From the NCBI RefSeq assembly GCF_027579695.1, contig NC_083570.1, positions 11,626,051 through 11,690,050 on the forward strand: a DNA stretch of 64,000 bases. Direction: 5' to 3'. Positions 1 through 9,933 of the stretch are shown one piece after another. A program made the position numbers and the translations under genes. Position 1 is the first letter of the stretch. Every line of letters begins with the position of its first letter. The notes below the pieces were generated by a model that saw only the letters and a program-made list of their open reading frames with translations, had not been told where the DNA came from and made no database searches. This stretch comes from Neoarius graeffei. Taxonomy: Eukaryota; Chordata; Actinopteri; Siluriformes; Ariidae.

Positions 1-313
1 TATCCCAGCTGACTACGGGCGAAAGGCGGGGTACACCCTGGACAAGTCGCCAGGTCATCACAGGGCTGACACATAGACACAGACAACCATTCACACTCAC
101 ATTCACACCTACGGTCAGTTTAGAGTCACCAGTTAACCTAACCTGCATGTCTTTGGACTGTGGGGGAAACCGGAGCACCCGGAGGAAACCCACACGGACA
201 CGGGGAGAACATGCAAACTCTGCACAGAAAGGCCCTCGCCGGCCACGGGGCTCGAACCCTGACCTTCTTGCTGTGAGGCGACAGCGCTAACCACTACACC
301 ACCGTGCCACCCA
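1..313 (-). repeat. tRNA-derived SINE, cut by window edge
   Basis: This is one of seven copies in the window of a teleost SINE. The tRNA-like head is read on the minus strand near 240-313 and contains a B-box-like GGTTCGAGCCC element; the body runs leftwards to the window edge. The head is followed by a conserved tail with the phrase AACCTGCATGTCTTTGGACT on the plus strand. Short open frames through it are not genes. It resembles the Mermaid/Merman-type fish SINEs, but the family name is from memory. Confidence 0.85.
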
Positions 314-844
314 GGAAAAAAATTATAAAGACAATCTGAGTAACGCAATACGGAATGTTCACGTTATTTTTCATGGATAAAATCTGCTGGGATGATTAAA
401 GGCTTTCGGCTTCACGTAGTTCACATAAGCACAACGATGAAGTAAACCAGATTCCTCACAGTTTGCTGTATTTCTCACTGCTGTAAAGTAAAGTCGTAGT
501 TCATAAGAATTTCACTTGCAAATGGCTCTCTAGTGAGCATGGAGCGCACCAGGTGGGCTGAAGAAAGCGTGTTTCTTAACACAGGGACCTGAAAAGAGCT
601 CCGTACTGGAGTGTGTGTTGTTATTTATACCATACAGAGTGCACTAGGAACCACTGTGGAGTCACAAATAAATGTCCAGAATCTGTTGTTGGACTTGTAA
701 CCAGTGCCTTACATGCATTAACCAAAATGTTTACCTGTGCTTGGACTAGATTTCAAATAAAAGCAGAAACTTTTTGTGGTGTCATTTTATTTAAGCTCAG
801 CCTGCCCTCTGGTGGTGAAGTGACAAATTACACTTTTTATAATA
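314..844. other. no recognisable gene
   Basis: AT-rich spacer between a SINE and the Crypton-type fragment. I see no conserved protein, no clear repeat ends and no RNA gene here. Confidence 0.5.
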
Positions 845-1320
845 CATGGGGCCAAATTACTCAATTCTGATTGGTCAATCAAGGAGGGCTTTGCCGTATT
901 TCTGAAACGCTATTGGCTAGTTTGTTGCTTGGTTACGGTTACAAAAATTAGCAAATTTTGTCAACAAAATGGCTGACTCTGCTGACTCAGCAATGCCGCG
1001 TTTCGCTATATTTGACGAAGAAATGATAAACCAATTGAAAGCTGCAAGCGAAAATGAAAGTACCAAAAAAAAAGTACGCATTTGTGGCTTTCCGTGTTTA
1101 AGAAATGGGCCACAGAAAGACAAATAAACGACTCTCTAGTGGCGTATGAATGCTGTGAGTTAGACAAGGTGTTATCACGGTTTTATGCAGAAGTGAGGAA
1201 AGAAAATGGGCAAAACTACGACCCAGACTCTCTGAAAGTAATGCAGGCAGCATTGGATCACTTTCAAAATCCTCATGTCGTGTCGCCGTGTCCATGGATT
1301 AAAACAAAAAAAAAATTTTG
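845..1320 (+). mobile_element. Crypton-type (DUF3504) fragment
   Basis: Two overlapping plus-strand frames read as the N-terminal part of the KIAA1958/DUF3504-like family, which is related to Crypton tyrosine recombinases. The first starts at ATG 969 (MADSADSAMPRFAIF). The second resumes at 1082 (WLSVFKKWATERQ, then FYAEVRKENGQNYDP), in a different frame, so one frameshift lies in or near the poly-A run around 1062-1072. The catalytic recombinase domain is absent and reading stops near 1319. It is a dead fragment. The family call rests on the remembered motif EVRKENGxxYxPxSL. Confidence 0.55.
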
Positions 1321-1421
1321 ACTGAAAATTTGGTGGGGGGGTTATGGGTGGATTTCGATGAAATTCTGAGAATGGTTAACTTAGAACTGATAACTTTTAT
1401 CAATTAATTAATGGATTAATA

Positions 1422-2840
1422 CAGGGGTTTTCAAAGTGTGGGAGAGTCAGCCCCCCCTCAGAGAGCAAATAAACAACAGCGCCCCCCCCCCTTACAATTT
1501 TTGTTGTTGCTATACTTAATGTTCCATTCGTATTTTTAAAAAAATGGTTGTTGTACACATTATTTTTTTCTTTTTCACATTTTAAACATCTGTGATTTTT
1601 AAAACATCTTGTTTTACACATTTTAAACATCCCATAGCATCGTTAGCTAGCACCTCTTGGCAGACAACACACTGTAGCAGTGGAGCATCTTCAGATCCAG
1701 TCCATGAAAATCCAAACTTTAAATAATCGTGCTCATACTTCCTTCTTTTTCCAGTCCCCCAGGATTCCGCGGGCCTTTTCTGTGATTGTTGCGGCTAAAA
1801 TGTCTGATGTTGCGGGGGTTTTCCAAAAAAATTGCAATGAAAGTTGCGGTGTTTTTTAGGTTTTTGTTGCGATTACATTGCGGGAGGAAGTGAAAGTTGC
1901 GAGAAATTGTTGCAATTTTCTCTTTTTGTGATTAAAATTGAGTGATATGTTAAATATTAAGTTATTACTGAAAAACTATTGATTAAAAAAACAAAGAGAA
2001 ATGGTCCTATAAACAACTTTACCAATATAAAAGATTACCAGGACTACAAAAATGCAGAAAAATAGGCTTTACTTATCCAAATGCACCTGTTGGTTCAAAA
2101 GTTAAAGTGCATAGAACCTCACAGCACAACATGAAGTTACCTTAAAATATAATATAAATGCCTCAGCTGTGTGCAGGCAGTCTCTCCTGAAGACTAAATT
2201 AAACAATAATTATAAACTAATAAAATAAATGGCTCAGGCTTCATAGAAGAAAAAAACAATTTGAACAGAATCTCACAGTATGATGCTGAAGCTGCCTAAA
2301 CAATGGAAAATAAAATACCATTTTGGCAAAAATGTTGGCATCTATTAATTTCTTGTATTAAGTAAAAAAAAAATAAAGTGCACACAGTGCTTCACTGTAA
2401 ACATAACACACTTTCAGTGTTGCCAGATACTGCTGACGTTTTCCAGTCCAAAATATGTTCAAAACCCGCCAAAATGCACTTGAAATCGTCCAATCTGGCA
2501 ACACTGCGCGCATGCTGCTTCTCTTGAACACACGGAAGTAAGGCGGAAGGTAGTTTGTCGACGTCACCTCAAGACGACGCCAACGATTGGTCAAAGTTGC
2601 GGTGATTGGATATAATTGCAACACCGCCCTGAATTCGCGGGGATTGGTTGAATTTGCGCTGAAGTTGCAAATCGCAACATCCTGGAGGCTCTGTTTTTTT
2701 GCTTGGCCCAGACTTTGTCTCCTCACTCCCTGTAGCTTTAAGTACTAAAAACCGATCCATTTTGTCTCTCACGTTGCGCCCCCCCTGAAGAACTCTGGCG
2801 CCCCCCAGGGGGGGCGCGCCCCACACTTTGAAAAGCCCTG
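1422..2840. mobile_element. hAT-type DNA transposon, non-autonomous
   Basis: The element is bounded by inverted ends (CAGGGGTTTTCAAAGTGTGG on the left, CCACACTTTGAAAAGCCCTG on the right) and flanked by a perfect 8-bp direct repeat GATTAATA at 1414-1421 and 2841-2848. An 8-bp duplication with CAGRG-type ends is the hAT signature. No transposase frame survives. A 90-bp inverted-repeat module lies inside at 2416-2505. Confidence 0.88.
2416..2505. repeat. 90-bp miniature inverted-repeat module
   Basis: It starts AGTGTTGCCAGAT and ends with the inverse ATCTGGCAACACT. The interior matches the module at 5902-5991 with few changes. It sits inside the hAT element at 1422-2840. No target duplication is visible here, unlike the second copy. 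Confidence 0.75.
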
Positions 2841-2848
2841 GATTAATA

Positions 2849-3598
2849 TATTCAATTTATTGCACTTTCTTTCCATTGCTTCTGTATATTATTTTTTGTG
2901 GCAAACCACACAAATGCAAGCGCCTGGAATGTTTAGTTTTTTGCACCATGAACTAAATGGCTTTCCGTTTTCACTTATTTCGTACAGCCAAGCCCACCTC
3001 CACTTGTTTTTACACCTTTATCGATGGCAGACACATCAGTGCCTTCTTTCATGCAAAGCGCATCCATGCTGCCGAAACCGAAAGCAGAATGACATGCTCC
3101 TCTATGCTCGACGTCAATATAGAAAAAAGTTTGGATCTTCACTTAAATTAAAATTGGGGTTTGACCTTACTTTGTGTTGAATATGACTTCAAAAACAATT
3201 CAAGATTTTATTAAGAGAAATATTGTGGCCAACAGGAGTGTTAAGTTACCTAAAAGATGGCGTGAAGTTGGCTGCTATCTACTTTGAGTTCGTTCTCATT
3301 TTCCTCCATCATTTCATAGGCCGGAAACAGATGTTTTGACGTAATTTAACTGAGTAGGCTATGATTATTATTTAACCGTAGTCTTCTAGACATTTTGACT
3401 GTTTGGGGCATTGAACGCTGGTGTATGATTTTGAGGGAATAAAGTTTAGCGCATGTCGGAACATCATTGCGCTCGCAGCCTCCAACTCCTCAAACGTCCT
3501 TTAAATTGTGATATAACGTAGGCTATAAGGCACGGTTCTAACATACCTTACACATTGGCCTAACGAAAATAATAATTGTTGGGGCGTCTGCTGATTTG
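2849..3598. other. no recognisable gene
   Basis: Spacer with short open frames that match nothing I know. No element ends were recognised. Confidence 0.45.
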
Positions 3599-3600
3599 TA

Positions 3601-4516
3601 AAGGTCCGGTCCCACTGGCCGATGGACACAAAACGTATGCAAAAAGGACACAGCGGACGAGCAAAATTTCGGGGGTGGCTCTATCCGTTTTCATCCGCTC
3701 CAGAAATGGACAAAATTGGCAAAAATTTGCGAAAACAGAACGGAAAAGAACGGACGTGGGTAGTATATAGCGGGGATGTTAAACGCATGTTCATAGGAAG
3801 CGTAGCGGATGAAAGCGGATGGAAGTGGATGACAGCTCCGAAGGGGTTACCGGTGATAACTGAGAAGCGGACGCATAGCAGAAAGAGCGGATGCATAGCG
3901 GATGAAGGGGATGCATCACGTACGCCTAACGGAAACAAAGGGGATGTTGCGCGGATGTATATCGGATGCAGACCGATTGTCGGCTAGGTGTCCTTCTACA
4001 TACTCTAGACATACTCCAGACATCCTAAATATACGAGATACATCCCAGATATAAACGCTTTGTCCGTTTTGAATACTTTATATACGAGATGCATACGCTT
4101 ACATCCTTTCTATTTCCGTGCTACTAACGATGAATAGACGTTTCATGTACCTTATCTTTCCTCCCTCTTTCCGTTTTCAGCTGCAGCGGATGTGAGTTGC
4201 GAGGATGCCCAGAGGATGCAGAGAGGATACAGCAGACGTTTAATGGATGATAACGGACGTAGAACGTTTGTTGCTCGTATATGTCACGGATTTACATCGT
4301 ACACGGCGGAAAGTTCATCCGTTCTAAAAGTTTTGTGCAACTCAAAACTTTTTGTGCGGATGAAATCACAGTGGACGGATGCTCGATGGATAGAGCGTGT
4401 GAAGCACGTATGCAATGAGTACACAACGGATGCATAGCGTTTTCCAACGGATGGCAAAGATTTTTTTACGTTTTACATCCTCTTTGCATCCGTAAGTGCA
4501 GTGGGACCGGGCCTTT
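3601..4516. mobile_element. TIR element with many GCGGATG motifs
   Basis: The ends are inverted copies, AAGGTCCGGTCCCACTG at 3601 and CAGTGGGACCGGGCCTT ending near 4516, with one mismatch, flanked by TA on both sides. The interior is packed with GCGGATG and CATCC motifs (for example around 3806-3960 and 4190-4500), which look like sub-terminal transposase-binding repeats. No transposase is encoded. The superfamily is uncertain; a TA duplication would fit Tc1/mariner-like insertion. Confidence 0.7.
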
Positions 4517-5697
4517 AGCGATAAATTTAGGTCTAATTACTTCTGACAGTCTGCAAGCATTGCACCGTCGGGTCTTCAAGTCTGGCTGAAGCAGAGGAGC
4601 GGGCTTTCCGGGGTTTATTTTTTCATGTTTTTTTTTTAACATGCTCTATTTCTATATATCCAGGTTTGAACTAAGTCATTTTGGCAAGATTTAATTTAAT
4701 ACAAAACAGAAATGGTCAGACACGAGCACGCCAAGCACATGGGAATGTATTTTGCCAATTTTGACAGCGCATGTTTTTTTAATGCCGCACCGTAGACAGC
4801 GAACGTTTAAACATGATCAAACATAGGAAATGAACGACAGAAAGCATGGCTCAAAAACAAAAAAGTTAAATAAACCCTGCTGATAGTTGATGGTGTTGCA
4901 ACACATCAGTGTTATAACCCAATCTCTACCCAACCACCCGTCATTTTAATTCTCCTCGGATCAGCACCGACCTCACATTTGGCCTTGGGAGAGTTCAGTT
5001 GACGGAAATCCGTCACACGACGGAAAACTTTAATCCATGCATGTCATGATGAAAGACACTTTAGAAACTGACTCAAACGTGCAAGATAGTCTCGCGCCCT
5101 GATTGGTTCAGAAAACGTGAAGGACAAATGTTGTGGACTTGAACGGCTTTCAAAGTATGAATTTGGCCCTATAAATTATAAACAAGTAATCGTATGGTTC
5201 CTCGTAAAATTAAGGATCAATTTCACTCGTGATTTCAAAGTTTCGCGACTCGGGCAATTTTCAAAACGTTGGAATCACTCGTGAAATTAATCCTTAATTT
5301 TACTCGGCCCTATACAAATCCCTGCCTCATGACGTGTTATCGTGTCATGTTAAAACCTGTAATAAATTAAAAATCCATTAAAATAAAACAATCATTGGGT
5401 TTTTCGATGTTTGCCATTTCTCAACACGGTGAAACCCGTTATTGTTCGACTAGCACTCGATGCTAAGTCTAATTTTAGTCAGATTCAAACTTATTTTTAG
5501 TAGTTTACCAATATGTCTGTGCTAAAATATGTCTGATATTCAACAGTTTTGTTTCATGTCAGCTCAGCTGTCCTGTAAAAGTGCTGTGTGTTAGCAAAAC
5601 AACAGATGCTAGGTGCTGCATTAGCATGTGTTGCTAACCGCGTTGTGTCCGCCATTTTGGAAAGGGATGAATCTAATTGTAAAATCAATACAAGACT
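4517..5697. other. intergenic, with one foldback repeat
   Basis: No gene recognised. An imperfect inverted repeat has arms at about 5200-5235 and 5273-5306 (core CGTAAAATTAAGGAT and its inverse), able to form a hairpin of about 35 bp. Confidence 0.5.
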
Positions 5698-5901
5698 GTG
5701 TAGACCAGGGGTCGGCAACCCTAGGCACGCGTGCCACAACTGGCACGCCGAGGAATTTCTAGTGGCACACTGACGATGATACACAAACCTAATTATTCAA
5801 CACATTAAAAACGTTCAAACGTCATCTTGAACGGTCATTGGCTGTTGCATGGCGAGCCTGCTCTTTTAGCATGACTACACAACAATATAGTGCCCCCTCC
5901 C

Positions 5902-5991
5902 AGTGTTGCCAGATACTGCTGACGTTTTCCAGCCCAAAATATGTTCAAAACCCGCCAAAATGCACTTAAAACCACCCAATCTGGCAACACT
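5902..5991. mobile_element. 90-bp MITE nested in hAT
   Basis: Inverted ends AGTGTTGCCAGAT / ATCTGGCAACACT, flanked by CCCCTCCC at 5894-5901 and 5993-6000 (one base off the right end). This fits an 8-bp hAT-type duplication. It is the sister of 2416-2505. Confidence 0.72.
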
Positions 5992-6996
5992 TCCCCTCCC
6001 CATATTTCTCATGAGACGGGCCCACTTGATGCAGCAGTTGTGCTAAGATGGCAAAGAAGCCGACAGTTCGGGCTTTCCTCTCCTCGTGGACCAAAGAATA
6101 TGGGTTCGTTTCTCAGAGGGACCGTGCTGTGTGCGCGTTGCGTTTTGAAAGTGTTGTGTGTCGAACATCCAGTGTTAAACATCATTTCGAGGCAAAGCAT
6201 GAAAAGACTTTCAAAGATCAGGCAGATAGGGACGAATCACTCTCACGTGCAGTGTGCGGATATGGAAGCAAGCCCACACTTTAACAGTCTTTGCCTCAGC
6301 TAAAAACAATGCCAGTGAAGCTAGCTATATCATTTCTCACTGCATAGCTAACATGGAAAGCCATTCACAGATGGTGAATACATTAAGGAGGCCTTTCTCT
6401 CTGGCTCGGATAGTCTTTTTGAGGGGCTGCCAAATAAAGAGACAATAAAATCAAGAATAAAAGACATGCCCGTATCAGCCAGAACTGTTGAGCGACGAAT
6501 TGGTGAAATGGCAGAAAACGTAAGGGTGCGGCAAACAACTGGCATAAAAGATGCAGCGGTATTTAGCATTGCGCTTGACGAAAGCGTAGATGTGAATGAT
6601 GTGGCACATTTGGCAGTGATGGCAAGATATTGTGATGTGACTGTGAGAGAGGAGCTCTGCTGTTTAAAGCCAATGAACCCTGCTGGGCATCTTTACCCGA
6701 AAAGTTCAACTGTCAGTGTTCGGATCAACATGTCTGTGTGAACAGATATTTTCGTACATGAAGAATGCACTTTGCCCCTCCCGAAGTCGTCTGACAACGG
6801 GCCATTCGGAAGCATACGTCCAACTCAAAGTGACCAATCACCATCCCCACATCTCGGAGCTAAGGAAGGGGAAGCAGGGCCAGGGATCACATTGACTGAT
6901 AGGCAAAACATTTATTTTGTAACAAGGCTACTTCAAATTTGCAGTTTATTGTTAAGCCACTTTATGTAGGCTACTTGTCAATGTTCTCTGACACCT

Positions 6997-7373
6997 CATC
7001 TCATCTCATTATCTGTAGCCGCTTTATCCTGTTCTACAGGGTCGCAGGCAAGCTGGAGCCTATCCCAGCTGACTACGGGCGAAAGGCGGGGTACACCCTG
7101 GACAAGTCGCCAGGTCATCACAGGGCTCACACATAGACACAGACAACCATTCACACTCACATTCACACCTACGCTCAATTTAGAGTCACCAGTTAACCTA
7201 ACCTGCATGTCTTTGGACTGTGGGGGAAACCGGAGCACCCGGAGGAAACCCACGCGGACACGGGGAGAACATGCAAACTCCACACAGAAAGGGCCTCGCC
7301 GGCCACGGGGCTCGAACCCAGGACCTTCTTGCTGTGAGGCGACAGCGCTAACCACTACACCACCGGGCCACCC
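6997..7373 (-). repeat. tRNA-derived SINE nested in hAT
   Basis: Full-length copy. It begins on the plus strand with CATCTCATCTCATTATC (the 3' tail) and ends with the tRNA-like head at about 7300-7373, so the polymerase III promoter is on the minus strand. It interrupts the hAT element at 5706-7526 after its transposase remnant. Confidence 0.88.
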
Positions 7374-7797
7374 CCTTAAACCTTGTGTGTGAGGTTAAAT
7401 ATCCATATCTGTCTAAAATGTGTGGTGTCTAATTATACATAGTTAACAACACCTATTTGAATGGCACACTAACTAGCAAGAAAATTTCTAATTGGCACTA
7501 CATGGCAAAAAGGTTGCCGACCCCTGGTGTAGACAGACGAGAAATACACTTTAAATGCAGCCATATTAAAAAAGAAAAGAAACATTACTATTAATTACAT
7601 ACGCCATAAATTTCTGTGAGGTTTAAATATTTATTTGCACTGCAAATGTTTTCTCTGAGGTTAATAGACTATTAAAAAGTGAGTGTGTGGTTAGAATTAA
7701 CAACTAGATTCTGTCTCGTAAAACGAAAGTAAACACCTTGTTAAAAGCGACCCGTTCTTTAAAAAAAAAAAGAAAGAAAGAAATGAGAGAAATTTAA

Positions 7798-9652
7798 AGT
7801 GCCATTCCACCATTGGATGTATTTTTTTGGCATAAAATACAATATATTTTATGACAACATGACTAGACAGAGAAATCTTTTAGCTTCAAAATGATATATC
7901 AAACATAATTTTTTGACAACGACAAGTATATTAATTTTGCAACCAAAGTCACCTACCCTTTTAATTTCCGCGCGGTAGTGAAACGTGATGTCATCGGCAG
8001 GTTCCCCTTCTTGTGTACCACGTCACGTGTGACGTGGCACAGATTATCAGCAATGGCGGATAGAACGCGATTTCCACTTGTCGATTGCTGTGCCGATATT
8101 CACCATCGATCGTCTCCTTTGGGCATCACTTGCTATTTTCTTTCACTTCTTTTCCGAAGCTGACAATCGCGTTCTATCCGCCATTGCTGATAATCTGTGC
8201 CACGTCACACGTGGCGTGGTACAAAAGAAGGGGAACCTGCCGATGACATCACGTTTCACTCAGGCCCGGCGCCAGGAACAGTTTACTAAGGGGGCAATTA
8301 GAAATCGCAAGGGGGCAAATATTTTTCATATAGTGTGTAGTAGTGATGGCGGTCTGACAACGTGTTTCAAACAATTAACTGCGCCAACCACAAAACCACG
8401 GCCCCGAAGGTTGCTTTAGTCCGGGAAAATCATGTGACATATTACCAGGGCAGTTGCGCTTTATCAGCACCCGTGCCCACCTGTTACCCCTCCCCTCCGA
8501 TTTTCTCACAGACACGCGGTACAACCGGAAAGATGCCAAACATAAAACAACACACACAAACCTACAGGCAAGTCCTTTACATTTAAAATACATACAAATA
8601 GCTCCGCGGCATGAAAACAAAACGTCAATGCAAGTCTAAGGTACTTGGCTCGGCGGCCAAAATCAATTTTAAAAAAATCAACAGACGCGGCTGCACCAGT
8701 AATAGCCTTCCTGACTCGCACCGAGTCAACGCTAACCACTTAATCCGCGATCCCAGTTTAGGCGTGTAGGGGACTAAACACTCTGAAGTGATGAATTTTC
8801 ACCCCCGCTGCATGGGGGGTGACGTCAACGACACATATTCTTACGCTATTTGCGCACAAAGCGGACCATATATGAACACATACACCAACATAAACGGAGA
8901 TAAACTTAGCCGACAAAGAAAGAAAATGGATTCACAATATTGTGATTGAATTCGTTTAATTCGGAGGGGGAAAGACTACTCCCGTAAACTGACTGCATAT
9001 TGCAGAGACAGTGCACTTGTAAGTGTGCATGTAAAACCCCCGCCCACCCGCACGACCCCGCCCCTCGTCCTTATCACAGGTCTGTGTGTGCGCGGCTGTG
9101 TCAGCATTCCACACACCCACAATAACTAGTCCCCAGTAGCTGGGATTGATACATATGTATAAAACAGGGTTAATTAATATTAAATTCAGGCTTTTTGAAA
9201 TAATCCTACCTTAATACAGTTGAATTCTACGATTGCAACGTAAGAATCATAACAACCAATCAGATTTGTTCTACCGTGCCAGTTTTAGTAGTGATTTATG
9301 TGAACTGTATTTTTGTGCAATGCGCAACCACTTAATATTTCGTATTTGAAAATGCAAATTATTAATACGTCTATAATACATTATATTTTCATAAGAAAAC
9401 AAGTGATCTGAGTCTCCGTTGAGGGGGCGACGCCCCCTTTCGCCCCCCCCCATGGCGCCGGGCCTGGTTTCACTACCGCGTGGAAATTAAAAGGGTAGGT
9501 GACTTTGGTCGCAAAATTAATATACTTGTCGTTGTCAAAAAATTATGCTTGATATATCATTTTGAAGCTAAAAGATTTCTCTGTCTAGTCATGTTGTCAT
9601 AAAATATATTGTATTTTATGCCAAAGAGTACATCCAATGGTGGAATGGCACT
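7798..9652. mobile_element. TTAA-flanked foldback transposon
   Basis: The ends are AGTGCCATTCCACCATTGG and its near inverse, flanked by TTAA at 7794-7797 and 9653-9656, as for piggyBac- or Kolobok-type insertion. The left arm (7798 to about 8090) is matched by an inverse right arm (about 8165-8260 joined to 9475-9652), so without its insertion the element is an almost complete hairpin of about 640 bp with a short unique centre. A hAT element (8261-9466) splits the right arm. It ends about 280 bp before the efhc1 copy 1 start codon. Confidence 0.85.
8261..9466. mobile_element. hAT element inside the foldback
   Basis: Inverted ends CAGGCCCGGCGCC and GGCGCCGGGCCTG are flanked by a perfect 8-bp duplication GTTTCACT at 8253-8260 and 9467-9474. 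The length is 1206 bp. No transposase is recognised, so it is non-autonomous. Removing it together with one duplication restores the palindromic arm of the host element. Confidence 0.88.
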
Positions 9653-9680
9653 TTAAATCAAGTTTAAAAGTGGTCCATCC

Positions 9681-9780
9681 AAGATGGCGTCGCGGTTGAC
9701 GTGTCTGGTTTCATCAAACTTCCGCATTCTGTACTTCCGCTTGACCGCACTGACAGGCGTGCGTTCACCATGGAAACCGC
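9681..9780 (+). promoter_or_regulatory. efhc1: putative efhc1 copy 1 promoter, YY1 and X-box-like sites
   Basis: The sequence AAGATGGCG at 9681-9689 matches the YY1 core often found at transcription starts. TTCACCATGGAAAC at 9764-9777 resembles an RFX X-box (NRCC, short spacer, RGNAAC), and a weaker GCTACCACGGGTGAC follows near 9791. RFX factors drive ciliary genes, and EFHC1 is an axonemal protein, so the placement 150-250 bp before the start codon makes sense. This is motif matching only. Confidence 0.5.
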
Positions 9781-9933
9781 TACTACTATGGCTACCACGG
9801 GTGACTGACACAAACATACAAAAGTCTCAGAGGAGTCAGAGATGTACATATATATATTTTAAGTGTGTAAGTGTGGCGAAACTACTATTAGAAGTATTTA
9901 CTTTTATTGTTTTTAAAAGATTAAAGGTGCATA

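Larger units (their letters stand above)
5706..7526 (+). mobile_element. hAT transposon, internally deleted
   Basis: It has ends CAGGGGTCGGCAACC and GGTTGCCGACCCCTG and a perfect 8-bp duplication GTGTAGAC at 5698-5705 and 7527-7534. Plus-strand remnants resemble the GTF2IRD2/SCAND3-like hAT transposase: a BED-finger-like N-terminus from ATG 6048, then SARTVERRIGEMAENV and FSIALDESVDVNDVAHL (6466-6680), then a frame-shifted C-terminal dimerisation stretch near 6740-6880 (CPSRSRLTTGHSEAYVQL). The middle of the transposase is missing. A SINE (6997-7373) and a 90-bp MITE (5902-5991) are nested inside. Confidence 0.9.

Noticed and set aside
3622-3987. 121-codon plus-strand frame
   Set aside because: It runs through the GCGGATG-rich interior of a TIR element and has repetitive composition with no family resemblance.
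7207-7392. Recurrent peptide with CGGNRSTRRKPTRTRGEHAN in many places
   Set aside because: It is the translation of the tRNA-derived SINE body and recurs wherever the SINE lies; not a protein family.
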